Assembly: GCA_021234535.1 (NCBI GenBank)
Contig: CM037836.1
Coordinates: 19,885,111-19,949,110 of the forward strand
Length of the DNA stretch: 64,000 nucleotides
Direction of reading: 5' to 3'
Origin: Stichopus chloronotus
Lineage: Eukaryota > Echinodermata > Holothuroidea > Aspidochirotida > Stichopodidae
In this document: positions 62,201 through 64,000 of the stretch, one piece after another
Layout: each line of letters starts with the position of its first letter
Position numbering within the stretch: position 1 is the stretch's first letter
Translations under genes and position numbers: made by a program
The notes under the pieces: model-generated
Seen by the model: only the letters and a program-made list of their open reading frames with translations
Told to the model about the DNA's origin: nothing
Databases searched by the model: none

Positions 62201-64000
62201 TACATTCATTCTTATACTACCAACACCACTGACTATTAGAATGCAATCAATATAGTCTTTAAACAAACCTATATTTCTAAAAAAATGATGCTTTCAGAAA
62301 AATTCCTCACCAACAAAGAAGCACAAAGTTTGCTAGCAACTACAAAGAACCACATTCTGGAATTTATATTGTCAGTAAGAAGTAAAATGGATCGAAATGC
62401 ATGCTTATGCTATATACGTTTGTAATCTTATGCACTCCCTCAAACCATGAAGAAGGAAGACTTTCCTGTAGCCCACAAATTTCCTTATTTCCTCAAAAGA
62501 GAATCTGAAGTAAGACAGACTTAAAACAAACTTGCGGTTAGGCAATATTTAATGAAATCAGAACAAGCTGCATTCTTCTTGGCAGTGGAGTGGCCAATTA
62601 TCAATTTTCAAATTATGTTTTACAAAGTACAGACAAAATAATGCAGTTCTGTATATACAAACATATGAAGGGCACTAGATAAACAGAGGTAACTGTATCA
62701 CTGCTACTGATCATAGCTGGCTAAATCTTTAAAAGGAGTTTCAGACTTGTGGCATATGATGCATCAAAAGTAAAAGAGTCTTGCAATGTTAGTTGCCAGG
62801 ACTGTCAATTAAGTGTTTAATCAAGATAAAGATGTACTATACACTAATAGCTTATCAAAGACTTATCCTCCATGACTTTGGCATCTTTGCATTAACCCCC
62901 TTCAACCCTGTCCTTCCCCTTCCATTGTCACTTTCATGGTGGTGGCAGCTGCTCCCCCTAATTCACTCAGTTTTGTATAATCTTGATTTTTCCACATATC
63001 AAAGGACATAGAATGAACAATGACGTACAATGCTGATGAAAGCATGTCAAGAAGTGCAGGCACCAAAGCACATCCTAGAGCTAGTCCGACCAAAGCCAAC
63101 GCAGGAATGACAGTCCACAGGGAACTGAAAAGACAAAGAGAAAACAGTTGAATCAGAGGAACAATCCGAAGGGACCATTTCCAAATTGTGGCTTTTGTGC
63201 AATTTATTGGTAGACAGATTTTTCCAAACATGAATAAGGCATAGCACACAGGAAACTTCTTTGTTAACATCTGTTGGAGAGGGGAGGGGGCGATGTAAAT
63301 CCTTCAGCTGGTAGAAAATTGGAAAAGCCCTTTGCACCGTTGCATGTACATTCAATACTACAACAAGTACTGTAAAAACAAACAGAAAAACATAACTTGA
63401 TGATTAGAATACACCCAAACGATGCTGCAACAGTATACTAACGTAAACATTGCGCGGTCTACAAATATGTTAATGCAATGAGCAATTCCCCACTGGCAAG
63501 ACAACCTGAATGTGCACAGCCAAAATCATGTCAATCAATATTTACTCCTAATAGTCACAATGTACCATCATCTTTTAAACACTTTTAATGTGTCGGACTC
63601 CCAACACCTCACCCACCCCCCACCCCCCACCTCCCAACTTCCCAAGTGTTCTTGAATAACTTGGCCTTATCACCAGTTTGACTAAATTAAGTGGCATACA
63701 TTGCTACACCATCATGACTAGCATTTGATGGACACAGATGAACCCATTAGCCACGACAAATGTTGTGCAAATCTGTTAATTTACAGTATCATGTCACCTA
63801 TAAAACATGACTTACAACAAAGACACAGGCTCCCCTAGACTAATTGATCGAATTTCATAATAACAAATTCTAGCGTTTTTGACCGACATTTGACTAATTT
63901 TTTGCATGTAGACAGTCATACCATTGACACGTGCATAGTATTCAAAAACTCACTGTGGCAGTTTGAAGGACAGTATCTGTATGTTACAAGGCCCGACCAA
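59221..64000 (-). CDS. SLC18B1: SLC18B1-like major facilitator transporter, C-terminal 152 aa (5' exons beyond the right edge)
   Basis: SLC18B1 is a vesicular polyamine transporter of the major facilitator superfamily. Five coding segments on the minus strand join in frame: 63954-64000 (cut by the edge), 63029-63124, 61519-61593, 60820-60963 and 59221-59317. They encode the last membrane helices: a helix from IPALALVGLALGCALVPALL, the loop FWYGLPDDLATQ, a helix from SVVSGLFNSFFSLGAFAGPT ending in the family motif GPTLGG, and a final hydrophobic run ALLNFVVMVIMLLFSMW. The cytoplasmic tail includes ETSPLL, an acidic dileucine-type signal like the TTLL tail of human SLC18B1, consistent with vesicle targeting. 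If the 60820 donor is not used, a stop at 60753 gives a different tail. The MFS assignment is firm; the exact subfamily is likely but not certain. Confidence 0.85.
59318..60819. other. SLC18B1: Last intron of the SLC18B1-like gene
   Basis: No nested gene is recognisable. Overlapping minus frames at 59788-60194 and plus frames at 59867-60091 and 60382-60618 lack motifs. Confidence 0.45.
61594..63028. other. SLC18B1: Intron of the SLC18B1-like gene
   Basis: AT-rich with a T-rich tract at about 62152-62190. The 109-codon minus frame at 61818-62147 has no recognisable motif. Nothing else seen. Confidence 0.45.

Noticed and set aside
1..64000. Prokaryotic system, phage, CRISPR array or integrated virus
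   Set aside because: All recognised genes are intron-bearing animal genes; no spaced direct-repeat array, operon or viral gene is visible.

Overview
This is an animal nuclear genome window. It has intron-containing genes with GT-AG junctions, long AT-rich introns and intergenic DNA, and many decayed DNA transposons. The five recognisable genes are conserved animal housekeeping or metabolic genes. Their sequences look invertebrate. I lean towards a marine invertebrate deuterostome such as an echinoderm, but that is only an impression. There is no prokaryotic operon, CRISPR array or virus.

Layout. 1-20.9 kb: gene-poor, with no gene I can name. It holds microsatellites, poly-G/poly-C tracts, a degenerate ~88-bp minisatellite (7911-8400), two old hAT-like non-autonomous elements (13545-14218 and 15826-16582), and one exon-like open stretch of unknown origin (17436-17638). 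21.0-31.0 kb, minus: a complete three-exon PEX11 gene (peroxisome membrane elongation and division, 273 aa). Its introns carry a long inverted repeat and a young hAT-like element. 31.0-34.3 kb: intergenic region between divergent genes, holding a second young copy of that element. 34.3-37.3 kb, plus: a complete four-exon arylacetamide deacetylase / neutral cholesterol ester hydrolase-type esterase (416 aa) with an intact catalytic triad. 39.6-47.6 kb, plus: a complete six-exon C1orf43 (NICE-3) homologue (274 aa). 52.9-55.6 kb, minus: a complete four-exon POLR2M/Gdown1 homologue (272 aa), convergent with C1orf43. 59.2-64.0 kb, minus: the last five exons of an SLC18B1-like major-facilitator transporter that continues past the right edge.

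The genes do not form a pathway. They act in peroxisome division, ER lipid or xenobiotic ester hydrolysis, a membrane protein of poorly defined role, RNA polymerase II control, and vesicular polyamine-type transport. All exon models were built by hand from splice sites, reading phase and family similarity. Every junction keeps the reading frame.

The strongest non-genic result is a family of hAT-like non-autonomous elements. All have ends related to CAGTGGCGGCGC. Two copies have perfect 8-bp target-site duplications, a third has a 7/8 match, and the older copies carry an internal unit repeated three times. I did not find a convincing new biological system; the most informative material is the transposon archaeology and a few unassigned exon-like or structured segments.
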